Below, piece after piece: positions 1 to 8,142 of a DNA stretch of 14,455 bases. A program made the translations under genes and the position numbers. The DNA is from Clostridiaceae bacterium. Lineage in GTDB: Bacteria > Bacillota > Clostridia > Clostridiales > Clostridiaceae. Below the pieces are notes generated by a model. That model was not told where the DNA came from and did no database searches. It worked only from the letters and a program-made list of their open reading frames with translations. Location of the stretch: positions 1 through 14,455 of the forward strand of contig DOKV01000070.1 of NCBI GenBank assembly GCA_003510765.1, written 5' to 3'. Each line of letters opens with the position of its first letter. The first letter of the stretch is position 1.

Positions 1-113
1 AACCGGAGAATATTCATCCCTTCTTCTCGTACATACTCCACATGATAGAGTCCATAGCCAAGATCTTTCACTTCTTCTTCGAAGAGCCCTGTGAGCTCTT
101 GCCAATTTCCCAT
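1..113 (-). CDS. rimP: Ribosome maturation factor RimP, N-terminal fragment
   Basis: Assembly factor for the 30S ribosomal subunit, acting in the cytoplasm. Only the first 37 codons are in the window; the gene runs off the left edge. The translation begins MGNWQELTGLFEEEVKDLGY and continues with a GLYHVEYVREEG segment, which matches the family's N-terminal pattern (helix, then 'LGYeLvdVEyvkE'). The ATG at 113-111 is chosen because AGAGGTG lies just upstream (119-125) at good spacing. It follows polC, as is usual in Firmicutes, where rimP opens the operon with nusA and infB; those genes are not visible here. It has its own promoter and a long structured leader, so it is probably transcribed separately from polC. 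Identity rests on a short N-terminus plus synteny. Confidence 0.85.
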   Translation of the reverse strand, partial: MGNWQELTGLFEEEVKDLGYGLYHVEYVREEGMNILR

Positions 114-142
114 ACTTTCACCTCTTCTTTTTGATAATTCTT

Positions 143-172
143 CAGAACTCTTTGCGCCCTGAAAGAGTTCTG
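143..172 (-). promoter_or_regulatory. Leader hairpin 3 upstream of rimP
   Basis: On the minus strand CAGAACTCTTT pairs perfectly with AAAGAGTTCTG (11 bp) around an 8-nt loop. No U-tract follows; the sequence runs on to the rimP ribosome-binding site about 18 nt later. It could be an RNA stability or translational control element, or an alternative pairing partner for the terminator-like hairpin before it. The pairing is seen directly; the role is inferred. Confidence 0.55.
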
Positions 173-179
173 GGTAATG

Positions 180-205
180 AAAAACGCAACTAGATACCAG
201 TTGCG
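180..205 (-). terminator. Intrinsic terminator / possible attenuator in rimP leader
   Basis: On the minus strand CGCAACT pairs with AGTTGCG (7 bp, 7-nt loop) and is followed at once by five T residues (positions 184-180). This is the form of a Rho-independent terminator. It lies downstream of the promoter at 268-296 and upstream of rimP, so if it works it would act within the rimP leader as an attenuator, and would also stop read-through from polC. Confidence 0.6.
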
Positions 206-217
206 CCACACAAAACG

Positions 218-242
218 AAAGAGCGGGTTTTGCCCACTCTTC
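218..242 (-). promoter_or_regulatory. Leader hairpin 1 upstream of rimP
   Basis: On the minus strand AGAGTGGG pairs with CCCGCTCT (8 bp with one G-U, extendable by two A-T pairs) around a CAAAA loop. It is followed by TTTCGTTTTG, a broken U-tract. It begins about 20 nt after the predicted transcription start of the rimP promoter. It may also serve as a weak terminator for polC transcripts, whose stop codon is about 57 nt upstream. Confidence 0.55.
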
Positions 243-267
243 AAGTTCAAAGTTATTCTTCCTATAT

Positions 268-296
268 AGAATATCATAGTTTGTCTTCAATTTCAA
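268..296 (-). promoter_or_regulatory. Predicted sigma-A promoter for the rimP operon
   Basis: -35 TTGAAA (296-291), a 17-nt spacer and -10 TATTCT (273-268) with an upstream TGn extension (276-274). The -35 box starts three nt after the polC TAG stop. The predicted start near 261 gives a leader of roughly 147 nt before rimP. Confidence 0.6.
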
Positions 297-298
297 CC

Positions 299-3200
299 CT
301 ACAGATTGAACAAAGACAACTGGTTTGTATCATCCATGCCTTCTAACGCACCGCAGTGGGTTAAGGTCTCGATGACAGTCTTGGATATCTTACAACGGAG
401 CCTCACATCCTCCTTGGAGATGAAGGGACTTTTCTTGGCTTCCTCATAAATTGAGGTGGCCGCATTGACCCCTACCCCCACAAGGCAGCTTAAGGGAGGC
501 CTGATTTCTCCATCTTCTATGAGAAATTTCACACCATGGGATTTGTAAAGATCCACAGGTTTAAATTTAAACCCTCGTTTATACATCTCATAAACGATCT
601 CTAAGATGGTGATCATGTTTTTTTCTTTGGCGGAAATGTTGTTGCCCAGCTCATAATATTCATCTAACTTTTTACGCACTTCCACTTCGCCAGAGAGTAT
701 CAGTTCTCCATCGAAGTCCGTGGCTCTGGTGGAATAGTAGGCTGCATAATACGCCAAAGGATGATACACCTTATAGTAGGCAATGCGCATGGCCATCATC
801 ACATAGGCTACCGCATGGCCTTTGGGGAACATGTATTTGATTTTTTTACAAGATTCAATGTACCACTCCGGCACCTCATGGTCCCGCATGATCACTTCAT
901 CGTCATCCTTGAGCCCTTTTCCTTTACGCACACTTTCCATGATGGTGAAGGCGCGTTTTGCAGGAAGGCCTTTATAGATCAAGTAGACCATGATGTCATC
1001 TCTTGTGCTGATACATTCACTAAGGGTTGTGAATCCTTCTTTGATGTAGTACTGGGCATTGTTTAGCCACACATCTGTACCATGGGAAAGACCCGAAATA
1101 CGCACAAGATCCGCGAAGGTTTTGGGATTGGTATCTAACAGCATCCCTCGCACAAATTTGGTGCCAAACTCTGGAAGGCCTAAAGAGCCTACCGGTATAC
1201 CCAGTTCCTCCTCTGTGACCCCTAGTGCTTTGGTGCTGGTGAAAAGTGAGAGCACTTTCTCATCATTTAAAGGTAACGATTTAGGATCTACCCCGGTCAA
1301 ATCTTCCAGCATGCGAAGCATGGTGGGATCATCATGCCCTAGAATATCTAATTTCAGTAGTCTACCCGAGATGGAATGATAATCAAAGTGGGTGGTGGTG
1401 ATCTCTGAGCTTTGATCGTCCGCTGGTCTTTGTACCGGCGTAAAGTTATGGACATCGTTGTCTCGTGGTACCACCATGATGCCTCCTGGATGCTGTCCTG
1501 TGGTCCTTTTCACCCCCACAAGTCCTTGAGATAAACGCTCCACTTCTGCCGTGGGCAAGTGCATCTCTTTCTCTTCGATGTATTTTTTCACATACGCAAA
1601 GGCTGTTTTATCCGCCACGGTACCAATGGTACCTGCCTTAAAGACATAGCCTTCACCAAAGAGTTCTTCTGTGTATTTATGGACCACCGCTTGATACTCT
1701 CCAGAGAAATTCAAGTCGATGTCTGGTTCTTTATCTCCTTCAAAACCCAAGAAGGTTTCAAAGGGAATGTCATGGCCATCTCGTACGTAGGCTGTACCAC
1801 ACTGGGGACAATCTTTCAAAGGTAGATCCGCACCACTGTTGATGCTACCATCTAAGAAAAACTCATTGTGACGACACTTTGGACATCGATAATGAGGGGG
1901 CAGACCATTAACCTCGGTAATTCCTGTAAAAGTGGCCACCAAAGAAGAGCCCACAGACCCTCTGGACCCTACAAGATATCCATCGGATAGGGATTTGGCC
2001 ACCAGTTTATGGGCAATGAGATACAGCACCGCATAGCCATTGCTGATGATGGAATTAAGCTCCTTGGTCACGCGCTTTTCCACCACCTCTGGTAAGATGT
2101 CGCCATAAAGATCATGGGCTTCCTTCATGGTCATTTCACGGATTTCTTCATCCGCGCCATCGATTTTCGGTGGAAAGGTCCCCTTGGGAATGGGCAAGAA
2201 CTCTTCTATGAGATCCGCCACCTTGTTGGTATTTTCCACAACAATTTCATAGGCCTTGGCGTGTCCTAAGTAGCTAAAGGCTGCTAGCATTTCCTCAGTG
2301 GTTCTAAAGTAAAGGTCCAACTCTCCATTTTGATTGCTGTATCCTTGAGAGGCCAGTAAAATCTTTCGGTAGAACTTGTCTTCTTTATGCAAATAATGCA
2401 CATCTCCTGTGGCCACCACAATTTTCCCTTGGGATTCTCCTAGCTTTATGAGCCTTCTATTCAAGTCTCTTAAGCCTTCCAAATCTAAGATTCGTCCGTC
2501 TTTTAATAAGTCTAAGTTGTTTTCAATGGGTTGCACTTCTATGTAATCATAAAAAGCAGCCATGGCTTCGATCTCATCTTCAGTACGTCCTTCCATGATA
2601 TAGCGGACCAGCTCTGAGTTGATACAAGCGGAGCCAAGAAGCAGACCTTCTCTTTTTTCTTTGAGGACACTTTTTCGAATTCTTGGCTTCATATGAAACG
2701 TTTCTAAATGTGAAGAAGAAACCATTTCGTAAAGATGCTTCAGGCCCGTGAGATTTTTCACCAAAATGGTGGTGTGATACATGGGAAGTTTACGATAGTC
2801 CATCTCCGCCTTACTACGCTCATTGAGCTCTGTAAAGGAATGAATCCCCATGGACGTCATCTTCTCCATGGATTTTTGGAGAATTCTATGGGTGGTCTTG
2901 GCATCGTCAACAGCTCTATGATGGGTGCCCATATCAATGCCTAGATGCCTTGAAATCACATCCAAACGATGTCTTTTAAGCTCAGGATATAAGTACCTTG
3001 CTAAAGGCACTGTATCCATGATGGGATTGTCGATGGAAAGCCCCACATCTTTTAGATTCTTTCGAATAAATCCCACATCGAAATAGGCATTATGAGCCAC
3101 CAAGGTAGCACCTTTTATGAAGGTGTAGAACTCTTTTATTACTTGCTCTATGAGAGGCGCATCCTTCACCATCTGATCTGTGATTCCTGTTAGCTCTGTG

Positions 3201-4561
3201 ATTTTCAGTGGAATGGCCCGTTCTGGATTCACAAAGGCAGAGAATTCCTCCACCACAGCATCCCCACGCACCTTTACGGCGCCAATTTCAATGATGCGAT
3301 CATTTTCAGAGGAGAATCCTGTGGTTTCAATATCAAAAATCACCAAATCCTCCAGGGTCTCGTCCACTCCTTCAATGATGTTGATTTCATCGTTGACCAC
3401 ATAAGCTTCCATACCATAGAGTGCTTTCACGCCAGTGGCTTTGGCATGGTCCATGGCTTCTGGATATCCTTGCACCACGCCATGGTCTGTGATGGCCACA
3501 GCTTTGTGTCCATAATCCTTCGCCAAGGCGAAGACAGATTTTGAAGAAGGCAAGGCATCCATACTGGACATATTGGTGTGAAGATGAAGCTCCACCCGTT
3601 TTTCTCTGGCCAAGTCTTTCTTCTTCAGCTTTTCCATCTGATAAATGTCTCTGGCAATCATGGTGAGTTCTTTGGAATACATATCTAAGGTCACATTCCC
3701 TTTAAACCTATACACGCTCCCAGGTTTTATACCCAGGTCTTCATTTTCCTTGAGAAATACCTTCACGGCGATGGAACTGGTGAGATCTGTCACAAAGAGA
3801 ATGAGCAATGTTTTGCCATTACGTAGTTTCCTCTCGTCTACTTTAAAGACTTCTCCCCCTATGACGCAAATTCCTGCATTGTCGTCCAGCTCCTTGATGG
3901 GTACGCTGGGTTCCTTGATGGCTTTTCCCAGGAGGACGTGGGGATCTTGTACTTTCTTCTGATGTTTCGAGGCCTCTGTCTGAGCAGAAGGCTTCTGCTG
4001 AATCACCATCTTTGGGGCCTCTTGGGTAGCCTTAGCCCCCTTAGATTCTTGCCTTGCTATGGAAAGCTCTTTTTCCACATCCAGGTCTTCTCGACGCGGG
4101 GTCATGGAAAGATCTAGATGCATCTCCACGTGAAGTTCTTGCCCATAATGGGCCAAAAGAAGCCGCTCTAGACTTTTTACCGTGTCTTGCCCTTTAAAGT
4201 TTGACAAAAGGGCAGGACTGTAATGGGCAATCTTAAGATTGCCTTCTTCTAGCTTGAACCTTGCATCTTTGAGAAAGTTGTATCGCAGAGGTTCTGTGAG
4301 AAAAACACCCATGAGGATTTCCCGAAGCTTATCCTCTTGAAAGGTCTCTACTATGTTCACGATACTCGTGTCACATTTTTTTCCTGTGAGACGGGAAAGA
4401 AAGAGCCCAATAGGCTCTTTCACAGAAGGCTCCAATAATGAGGCGGACTTCAACAGTACCCGGAACTGATTGTTCGGCTTTACATACTCTACTTTAAGGA
4501 CTTGCTGAATCTTATAAGAAGAGAGCGATGCCTCTTCTGAAAACAAGGTTTGTAGGTCCAT
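299..4561 (-). CDS. polC: DNA polymerase III alpha subunit, PolC type
   Basis: Replicative DNA polymerase of low-GC Gram-positive bacteria with built-in 3'-5' proofreading. At 1420 aa it is of normal family length. Domain order fits PolC: N-terminal region to about 200; OB-fold about 230-310; PHP domain split around the exonuclease, starting with H326-L-H328 and the ITDHG motif near 357-361; DEDDh exonuclease about 405-565 with D410, E412, D495, H548 and D553; a four-cysteine zinc site C893, C896, C918, C921; and the palm with D947, D949 and D1072 as the expected catalytic acids. The C-terminus ends in QLSLFNL (1414-1420), a canonical sliding-clamp binding motif. All key residues are present. 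The ATG start has AGGAGG seven nt upstream. It lies 15 nt after ispG and is probably co-transcribed with dxr-rseP-ispG. The stop is TAG. Confidence 0.97.
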   Translation of the reverse strand: MDLQTLFSEEASLSSYKIQQVLKVEYVKPNNQFRVLLKSASLLEPSVKEPIGLFLSRLTGKKCDTSIVNIVETFQEDKLREILMGVFLTEPLRYNFLKDARFKLEEGNLKIAHYSPALLSNFKGQDTVKSLERLLLAHYGQELHVEMHLDLSMTPRREDLDVEKELSIARQESKGAKATQEAPKMVIQQKPSAQTEASKHQKKVQDPHVLLGKAIKEPSVPIKELDDNAGICVIGGEVFKVDERKLRNGKTLLILFVTDLTSSIAVKVFLKENEDLGIKPGSVYRFKGNVTLDMYSKELTMIARDIYQMEKLKKKDLAREKRVELHLHTNMSSMDALPSSKSVFALAKDYGHKAVAITDHGVVQGYPEAMDHAKATGVKALYGMEAYVVNDEINIIEGVDETLEDLVIFDIETTGFSSENDRIIEIGAVKVRGDAVVEEFSAFVNPERAIPLKITELTGITDQMVKDAPLIEQVIKEFYTFIKGATLVAHNAYFDVGFIRKNLKDVGLSIDNPIMDTVPLARYLYPELKRHRLDVISRHLGIDMGTHHRAVDDAKTTHRILQKSMEKMTSMGIHSFTELNERSKAEMDYRKLPMYHTTILVKNLTGLKHLYEMVSSSHLETFHMKPRIRKSVLKEKREGLLLGSACINSELVRYIMEGRTEDEIEAMAAFYDYIEVQPIENNLDLLKDGRILDLEGLRDLNRRLIKLGESQGKIVVATGDVHYLHKEDKFYRKILLASQGYSNQNGELDLYFRTTEEMLAAFSYLGHAKAYEIVVENTNKVADLIEEFLPIPKGTFPPKIDGADEEIREMTMKEAHDLYGDILPEVVEKRVTKELNSIISNGYAVLYLIAHKLVAKSLSDGYLVGSRGSVGSSLVATFTGITEVNGLPPHYRCPKCRHNEFFLDGSINSGADLPLKDCPQCGTAYVRDGHDIPFETFLGFEGDKEPDIDLNFSGEYQAVVHKYTEELFGEGYVFKAGTIGTVADKTAFAYVKKYIEEKEMHLPTAEVERLSQGLVGVKRTTGQHPGGIMVVPRDNDVHNFTPVQRPADDQSSEITTTHFDYHSISGRLLKLDILGHDDPTMLRMLEDLTGVDPKSLPLNDEKVLSLFTSTKALGVTEEELGIPVGSLGLPEFGTKFVRGMLLDTNPKTFADLVRISGLSHGTDVWLNNAQYYIKEGFTTLSECISTRDDIMVYLIYKGLPAKRAFTIMESVRKGKGLKDDDEVIMRDHEVPEWYIESCKKIKYMFPKGHAVAYVMMAMRIAYYKVYHPLAYYAAYYSTRATDFDGELILSGEVEVRKKLDEYYELGNNISAKEKNMITILEIVYEMYKRGFKFKPVDLYKSHGVKFLIEDGEIRPPLSCLVGVGVNAATSIYEEAKKSPFISKEDVRLRCKISKTVIETLTHCGALEGMDDTNQLSLFNL

Positions 4562-4576
4562 ACTTCCGCCTCCTTT

Positions 4577-5629
4577 CTACAGTTTTTCTATTTCCTCCAA
4601 AAGTGCTGTGACCAATTCATTTTCAGGCACTCTTCGAATGATGAGCCCTTTTTTGAAAATGAGGCCAACGCCATTGCCACCAGCAATGCCAATGTCCGCT
4701 TCCCTGGCTTCCCCAGGCCCATTGACCACACACCCCATCACCGCTACTTTAATATGTTTTTTGCTGTCTTTTAACGCCTCTTCCACTTCATTGGCGATGC
4801 CAATGAGATCAATTTCCGTGCGTCCACAAGTGGGACAAGACACAAACTCAATGCCTTCTTTCAAATGTCCAGCAGCTTTTAAAATCTCTCTACCCACTTT
4901 AATTTCTTCGATACTGTCCCCAGTCAATGACACTCGGATGGTGTCTCCAATGCCTTCTGATAATAGTCCCCCGATGCCCATGGCGCTCTTGATGGTGCCT
5001 CTCCATGGTGTACCAGCCTCCGTAACCCCTAGATGGAGTGGGTAGTCCACTTTTTCTGAAAGCAAACGGTAACTATTCATCATGGTCATCACATCGGAAG
5101 ACTTGATGGAGATGATGGTGTCGTAAAAATTCGCATCCTCTAGGAGTTCCACATGTCTTAACGCACTCTCCACCAAGGCTTCTGGCGTTGCTTTTCCATA
5201 TTTTTCCAGGAGATCTTTCTCCAAGGATCCGGCATTTACCCCCACACGGATGGGAATCCCCTTTTCTTGGCAAGCTTTGGCCAAAAGTCGCACTTTATCT
5301 TTCCCACCAATATTTCCTGGATTGATGCGTAGTTTTGAAATGCCATGTTCGATGCTTTTTAAAGCCAAGCGATAATCAAAATGAATGTCCGCTACCACTG
5401 GAATGGGCAGCTGTCTGGTGATTTCTTTCAGCGCTTCAGCGGCTTCAAAATCCGGAACCGCCACACGAATGATGTCACAGCCAGCCACCATCAAGGCTCT
5501 TGTTTGTGCCAAAGTGGCTTCCACATCTCTTGTGTCGGTATTGGTCATGGACTGTACACTGATTTTACTGTCACCGCCCACAAACATATCTTTGATCTTA
5601 ATTGTTCTTGTTTTGCGTCTTGTATCCAT
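4577..5629 (-). CDS. ispG: 4-hydroxy-3-methylbut-2-en-1-yl diphosphate synthase (IspG/GcpE)
   Basis: Iron-sulfur enzyme of the MEP isoprenoid pathway. It converts methylerythritol cyclodiphosphate to HMBPP using electrons from ferredoxin or flavodoxin. It has 350 aa, typical of the short bacterial form. The N-terminal TIM-barrel half shows the SVQSMTNTDTRDVEAT stretch (24-39). The C-terminal cluster domain has C265-P-T-C268 and C300 in the MGCVVNGPGEA motif, with E307 as the expected fourth [4Fe-4S] ligand. Its ATG overlaps the rseP TAA by one base (TAATG), with GGAGG six nt upstream, so translational coupling to rseP is likely. With dxr two genes upstream, two MEP steps are encoded in one transcript. 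Confidence 0.97.
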   Translation of the reverse strand: MDTRRKTRTIKIKDMFVGGDSKISVQSMTNTDTRDVEATLAQTRALMVAGCDIIRVAVPDFEAAEALKEITRQLPIPVVADIHFDYRLALKSIEHGISKLRINPGNIGGKDKVRLLAKACQEKGIPIRVGVNAGSLEKDLLEKYGKATPEALVESALRHVELLEDANFYDTIISIKSSDVMTMMNSYRLLSEKVDYPLHLGVTEAGTPWRGTIKSAMGIGGLLSEGIGDTIRVSLTGDSIEEIKVGREILKAAGHLKEGIEFVSCPTCGRTEIDLIGIANEVEEALKDSKKHIKVAVMGCVVNGPGEAREADIGIAGGNGVGLIFKKGLIIRRVPENELVTALLEEIEKL

Positions 5630-6633
5630 TAGAATCCTCCAGGTAAGAAGATGTCTTTGAAGGTGATCAAGAGCATAAAGCTCATCAAGATCATAAATCC
5701 TATGGTGTTCCAGACACCCACAAACTTATCTGGAATCCTCTTTCGGCTCACCAGCTCCACAAATAAGATCAATAACCAGCCCCCATCTAGGGCAGGAAAA
5801 GGAATCAAGTTTAGCACCGCCAAATTGATGCTCAAAAAGGCTGCAAAGGAAGCCAGATTCCAAAGAGAAACACTGGCCACTTCAGAAGAAATCCTAAAGA
5901 TGGTCACAGGGCCACCAAAATCATTGATGCTGGCTCTACCCGTGAACAGGATCTTCAAAGAAAAAATCGTTTGAGTAATCAAGGATTTTCCTTGATCAAA
6001 GGCTGCCCCAAAGCTCTCAAAGAACCCCGGACTTGGTTCAGCCTTTGGGACAATCCCCACCAAAGCCCTGCCATCTTGTTCCATGGGCATAAGCTTCTTG
6101 ATCATTCGACCTTGACTTGTTTGAAGCTCCAAAATCACTTCATTCATCCCATTGTAAGAGATGTAGGTTGAAATATCTTGAAAGGTGTAGGCTCTCTCTC
6201 CATTGACCCGAAGAATTTGGTCCCCCTCCACGATGCCTGCAGCTGCAGCTGGAGACTCTGGAATGACCTCTGCTATCACATTACTGGTATAGCCATTAAA
6301 TAAAACGATGACAAACAAAATGCCCAGGGCCATGATGATGTTCATGATGGGTCCTGCTGCTATGATGGACATTTTTCTTAATGGACTCTTGGAAAAAAAG
6401 GATCCTTCTCCCCCTTCCTCTGCAGTCTCCCCATACATCTTTACCGACCCGCCTATGGGCAATGCTTTTATGGAATACAGCGTTTGCTTTCCTTGCTTTT
6501 GAAAAATCCTTGGACCCATACCCACGGAAAATTCTTCCACGGTGACGCCATTTAACCTCGCCAAAATAAAATGCCCAAATTCATGACCTAGGACCAGCAG
6601 GCCAAAGGCAAATAATGATAATAATAAATACAT
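5629..6633 (-). CDS. rseP: Site-2 family intramembrane zinc metalloprotease RseP/RasP
   Basis: Membrane protease of the M50 family that makes the second, intramembrane cut in anti-sigma factors and can clear remnant signal peptides. It has 334 aa. The zinc site HEFGH is at 17-21 in the first membrane segment, and the third ligand motif NLIPFPALDGG is at 275-285 (Asp283). A single PDZ domain lies at about 115-190 between membrane segments near 87-112 and 260-290, and a final hydrophobic segment is near 305-327. The ATG lies one nt after the dxr stop (TAAGATG). Substrates cannot be told from the sequence; no sigma/anti-sigma gene is in the window. The symbol could also be rasP in the Bacillus convention. 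Confidence 0.95.
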   Translation of the reverse strand: MYLLLSLFAFGLLVLGHEFGHFILARLNGVTVEEFSVGMGPRIFQKQGKQTLYSIKALPIGGSVKMYGETAEEGGEGSFFSKSPLRKMSIIAAGPIMNIIMALGILFVIVLFNGYTSNVIAEVIPESPAAAAGIVEGDQILRVNGERAYTFQDISTYISYNGMNEVILELQTSQGRMIKKLMPMEQDGRALVGIVPKAEPSPGFFESFGAAFDQGKSLITQTIFSLKILFTGRASINDFGGPVTIFRISSEVASVSLWNLASFAAFLSINLAVLNLIPFPALDGGWLLILFVELVSRKRIPDKFVGVWNTIGFMILMSFMLLITFKDIFLPGGF

Positions 6634-6634
6634 C

Positions 6635-7792
6635 TTACATCTCTCCTATGCTTTTTCTAATATATCGTCGAACTTCTTCATGGGTGTCTAACACTTTATC
6701 CAATGTGAGCTCTCCCAAGTGTCGATGAGCTTCCATGGCTTTCTCCACCAACAGAACAATGTCCATGTAGTGAATTTTCTCCTCTAGAAATAGTTGCACA
6801 GCTTCTTCATTGGCACTATTTAGTACCGCTGTCTGAAGCCCTCCCCTTTGCCCAGCCAGATAGGCCAAATCTAAAGCGCTGAAGGTTTCTCGATCTGGTT
6901 TTTCAAAAGTCAGAGACTTCACAGAAAAGAGATCCAGTGCCTTTGCCACAGCAGGCTTTCTAGCAGGATAATTCAAGGCATACTGAATGGGCATGCGCAT
7001 ATCTGGTGCCCCCATTTGCGCCATGACACTATGGTCTTGAAACTCTACCATGGAATGGATGATACTCTCTGGATGTACCACCACTTGGATTTTTTCATAG
7101 GGTATATCGAAAAGCCACCTGGCTTCGATGACCTCTAACCCTTTGTTCATAAGGGTAGAAGAGTCTATGGTAATCTTCGCACCCATAACCCAATTGGGAT
7201 GCTTTAAAGCCATGGCTTTGGTGACCTTTTGAAGATCTGCTTTGCTTTTGCCCCTAAAGGGACCTCCAGAAGCAGTGAGTAAAATCCGCTTCACTTCTTT
7301 CAAGGACACCCCTTGAAGACATTGGAAAATGGCAGAGTGTTCCGAATCCACCGGCAGAATTTTCACCCCATACTTTTTTGCCAAGGGCATCACCAATTCT
7401 CCCGCGGCCACTAAAGTCTCTTTATTGGCAAGGGCAATGTCTTTTCCTTTTTTTATTGCCGCGATGGTAGGTTTTAACCCCACCATCCCCACCAAGGAAG
7501 TGACCAAGATATCTGTATCCCCTTGCTCTGCAATATGGATGAGCCCTTCTTCTCCAAAGGAGCGTTCGCCCTGATATCCTATGGCTTGAAACATCTCTTC
7601 TGCTTCTTTTTGATGTGCTAATGAAGTCACTGCCACTGCTTTGGGTTGAAACTTCAAGATGATATCCTTCAATACTTCAATATTTTTATGAACCGATACA
7701 CCTTGTAACTGGAGGTTATCATCATGAGCGATAACGTCTAAAGTTTGGGTGCCTATAGATCCTGATGCACCAATAATGGAAATATTTTTCAA
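6635..7792 (-). CDS. dxr: 1-deoxy-D-xylulose 5-phosphate reductoisomerase
   Basis: First committed enzyme of the MEP pathway: it rearranges and reduces DXP to methylerythritol 4-phosphate with NADPH and a divalent metal. I place the start at TTG 7792-7790, giving 385 aa beginning MKNISIIGASGSIGTQTLDV. This fits the family N-terminus, and AAAGGGG sits 8 nt upstream. The reading frame stays open a further 8 codons to another TTG at 7816, but that start lacks a ribosome-binding site. The NADPH loop GASGSIG is at 8-14; metal ligands D149 and E151 (PVDSEHSA) and E220 (STLMNKGLE) are present. It leads the dxr-rseP-ispG-polC run. A weak extended -10 promoter and a long pyrimidine-rich leader precede it. 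Confidence 0.95.
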   Translation of the reverse strand: MKNISIIGASGSIGTQTLDVIAHDDNLQLQGVSVHKNIEVLKDIILKFQPKAVAVTSLAHQKEAEEMFQAIGYQGERSFGEEGLIHIAEQGDTDILVTSLVGMVGLKPTIAAIKKGKDIALANKETLVAAGELVMPLAKKYGVKILPVDSEHSAIFQCLQGVSLKEVKRILLTASGGPFRGKSKADLQKVTKAMALKHPNWVMGAKITIDSSTLMNKGLEVIEARWLFDIPYEKIQVVVHPESIIHSMVEFQDHSVMAQMGAPDMRMPIQYALNYPARKPAVAKALDLFSVKSLTFEKPDRETFSALDLAYLAGQRGGLQTAVLNSANEEAVQLFLEEKIHYMDIVLLVEKAMEAHRHLGELTLDKVLDTHEEVRRYIRKSIGEM

Positions 7793-7882
7793 TGGGATGA
7801 CCCCTTTCACATTCAATTGAGTTTCATCTAGTATTTTACGCTAGAAACATAAAGAAAGTCTTAGCTTTTCCTCTTTTCTTTC

Positions 7883-7950
7883 AAAAAGAAAAAGAAAAAG
7901 AAAGCATGCTCTTATTTCCCTCTTTGGCAAATGAGAAAAGCCTCTTTCTT
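7883..7950 (-). promoter_or_regulatory. Terminator-like helix in dxr leader (possible attenuator)
   Basis: On the minus strand AAGAAAG (7950-7944) can pair with CTTTCTT (7904-7898). Inside it CTCATTT (7935-7929) can pair with AAAT-AA-GAG (7917-7909, two-base bulge). A long U-rich run of the form (CTTTTT)n follows, down to 7883. A purine-rich stretch immediately downstream (GAAAGAAAAG) could pair with the same pyrimidine run, giving two exclusive folds. The stem is mostly weak A-U pairs, so this is a tentative call. Confidence 0.3.
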
Positions 7951-7959
7951 CACCTTATT

Positions 7960-7968
7960 ATTCTACCA
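7960..7968 (-). promoter_or_regulatory. Possible extended -10 promoter for dxr operon
   Basis: TGG-TAGAAT on the minus strand (7968-7960) matches a TGnTAnAAT extended -10. No convincing -35 is present at 16-18 nt (nearest is TTCAAT at 17). The same TGGTAGAAT string precedes pyrH and a close variant precedes rpsB. Some promoter is expected here, because two intrinsic terminators separate dxr from cdsA. Start to dxr would be about 160 nt. Confidence 0.4.
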
Positions 7969-8087
7969 TAAATCCAGAGGCTATTGAAATCCCATGGCCT
8001 CATCTTCTTTGGTTCTACTGTCTCTTCCCCTAAGCCAAAGCCAATACTGCCAAGGAAGCCCTTGCTTGATTGTTTATTCAGGCATTG
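7969..8087 (-). other. Non-coding stretch between ribbon-helix-helix gene and dxr
   Basis: Together with 7793-7968 this makes about 295 nt with no supportable gene on either strand; the longest open frames are about 18 codons and lack ribosome-binding sites. It holds two modest hairpins on the minus strand: CTTTGG/CCAAAG (8040-8035 with 8012-8007, 22-nt loop), and CAAGG-GCTT-CCTTG nested inside a CAATGCC...GGC-AGT-ATTG pairing at 8087-8042. Neither is followed by a U-tract. No function is assigned. Confidence 0.4.
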
Positions 8088-8115
8088 AAAAAGGCTCGAA
8101 GCAAGCTTCGAGCCT
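8088..8115 (-). terminator. Intrinsic terminator of the ribbon-helix-helix gene
   Basis: On the minus strand AGGCTCGAAG pairs perfectly with CTTCGAGCCT (10 bp, CTTG tetraloop), and the U-tract continues to 8088. It starts 27 nt after the small gene's stop codon, making that gene a single-gene transcription unit. Confidence 0.88.
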
Positions 8116-8142
8116 GAATATATCTGTCAATCTATGATGTCG

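Noticed and set aside
68-277. A 69-codon minus-strand open frame across the polC-rimP gap
   Set aside because: It runs through the promoter -10 and all three leader hairpins and overlaps the rimP start in another frame; no RBS and no protein-like features.
4577-6633. Plus-strand open frames of 60-145 codons inside rseP, ispG and other genes
   Set aside because: They lie opposite well-supported genes, lack ribosome-binding sites and domain features, and reflect the composition of the coding strand.
7881-7904. Simple repeat AAAAAG x3 as a microsatellite
   Set aside because: Only three to four short units, best read as part of the pyrimidine-rich dxr leader rather than a separate repeat element.
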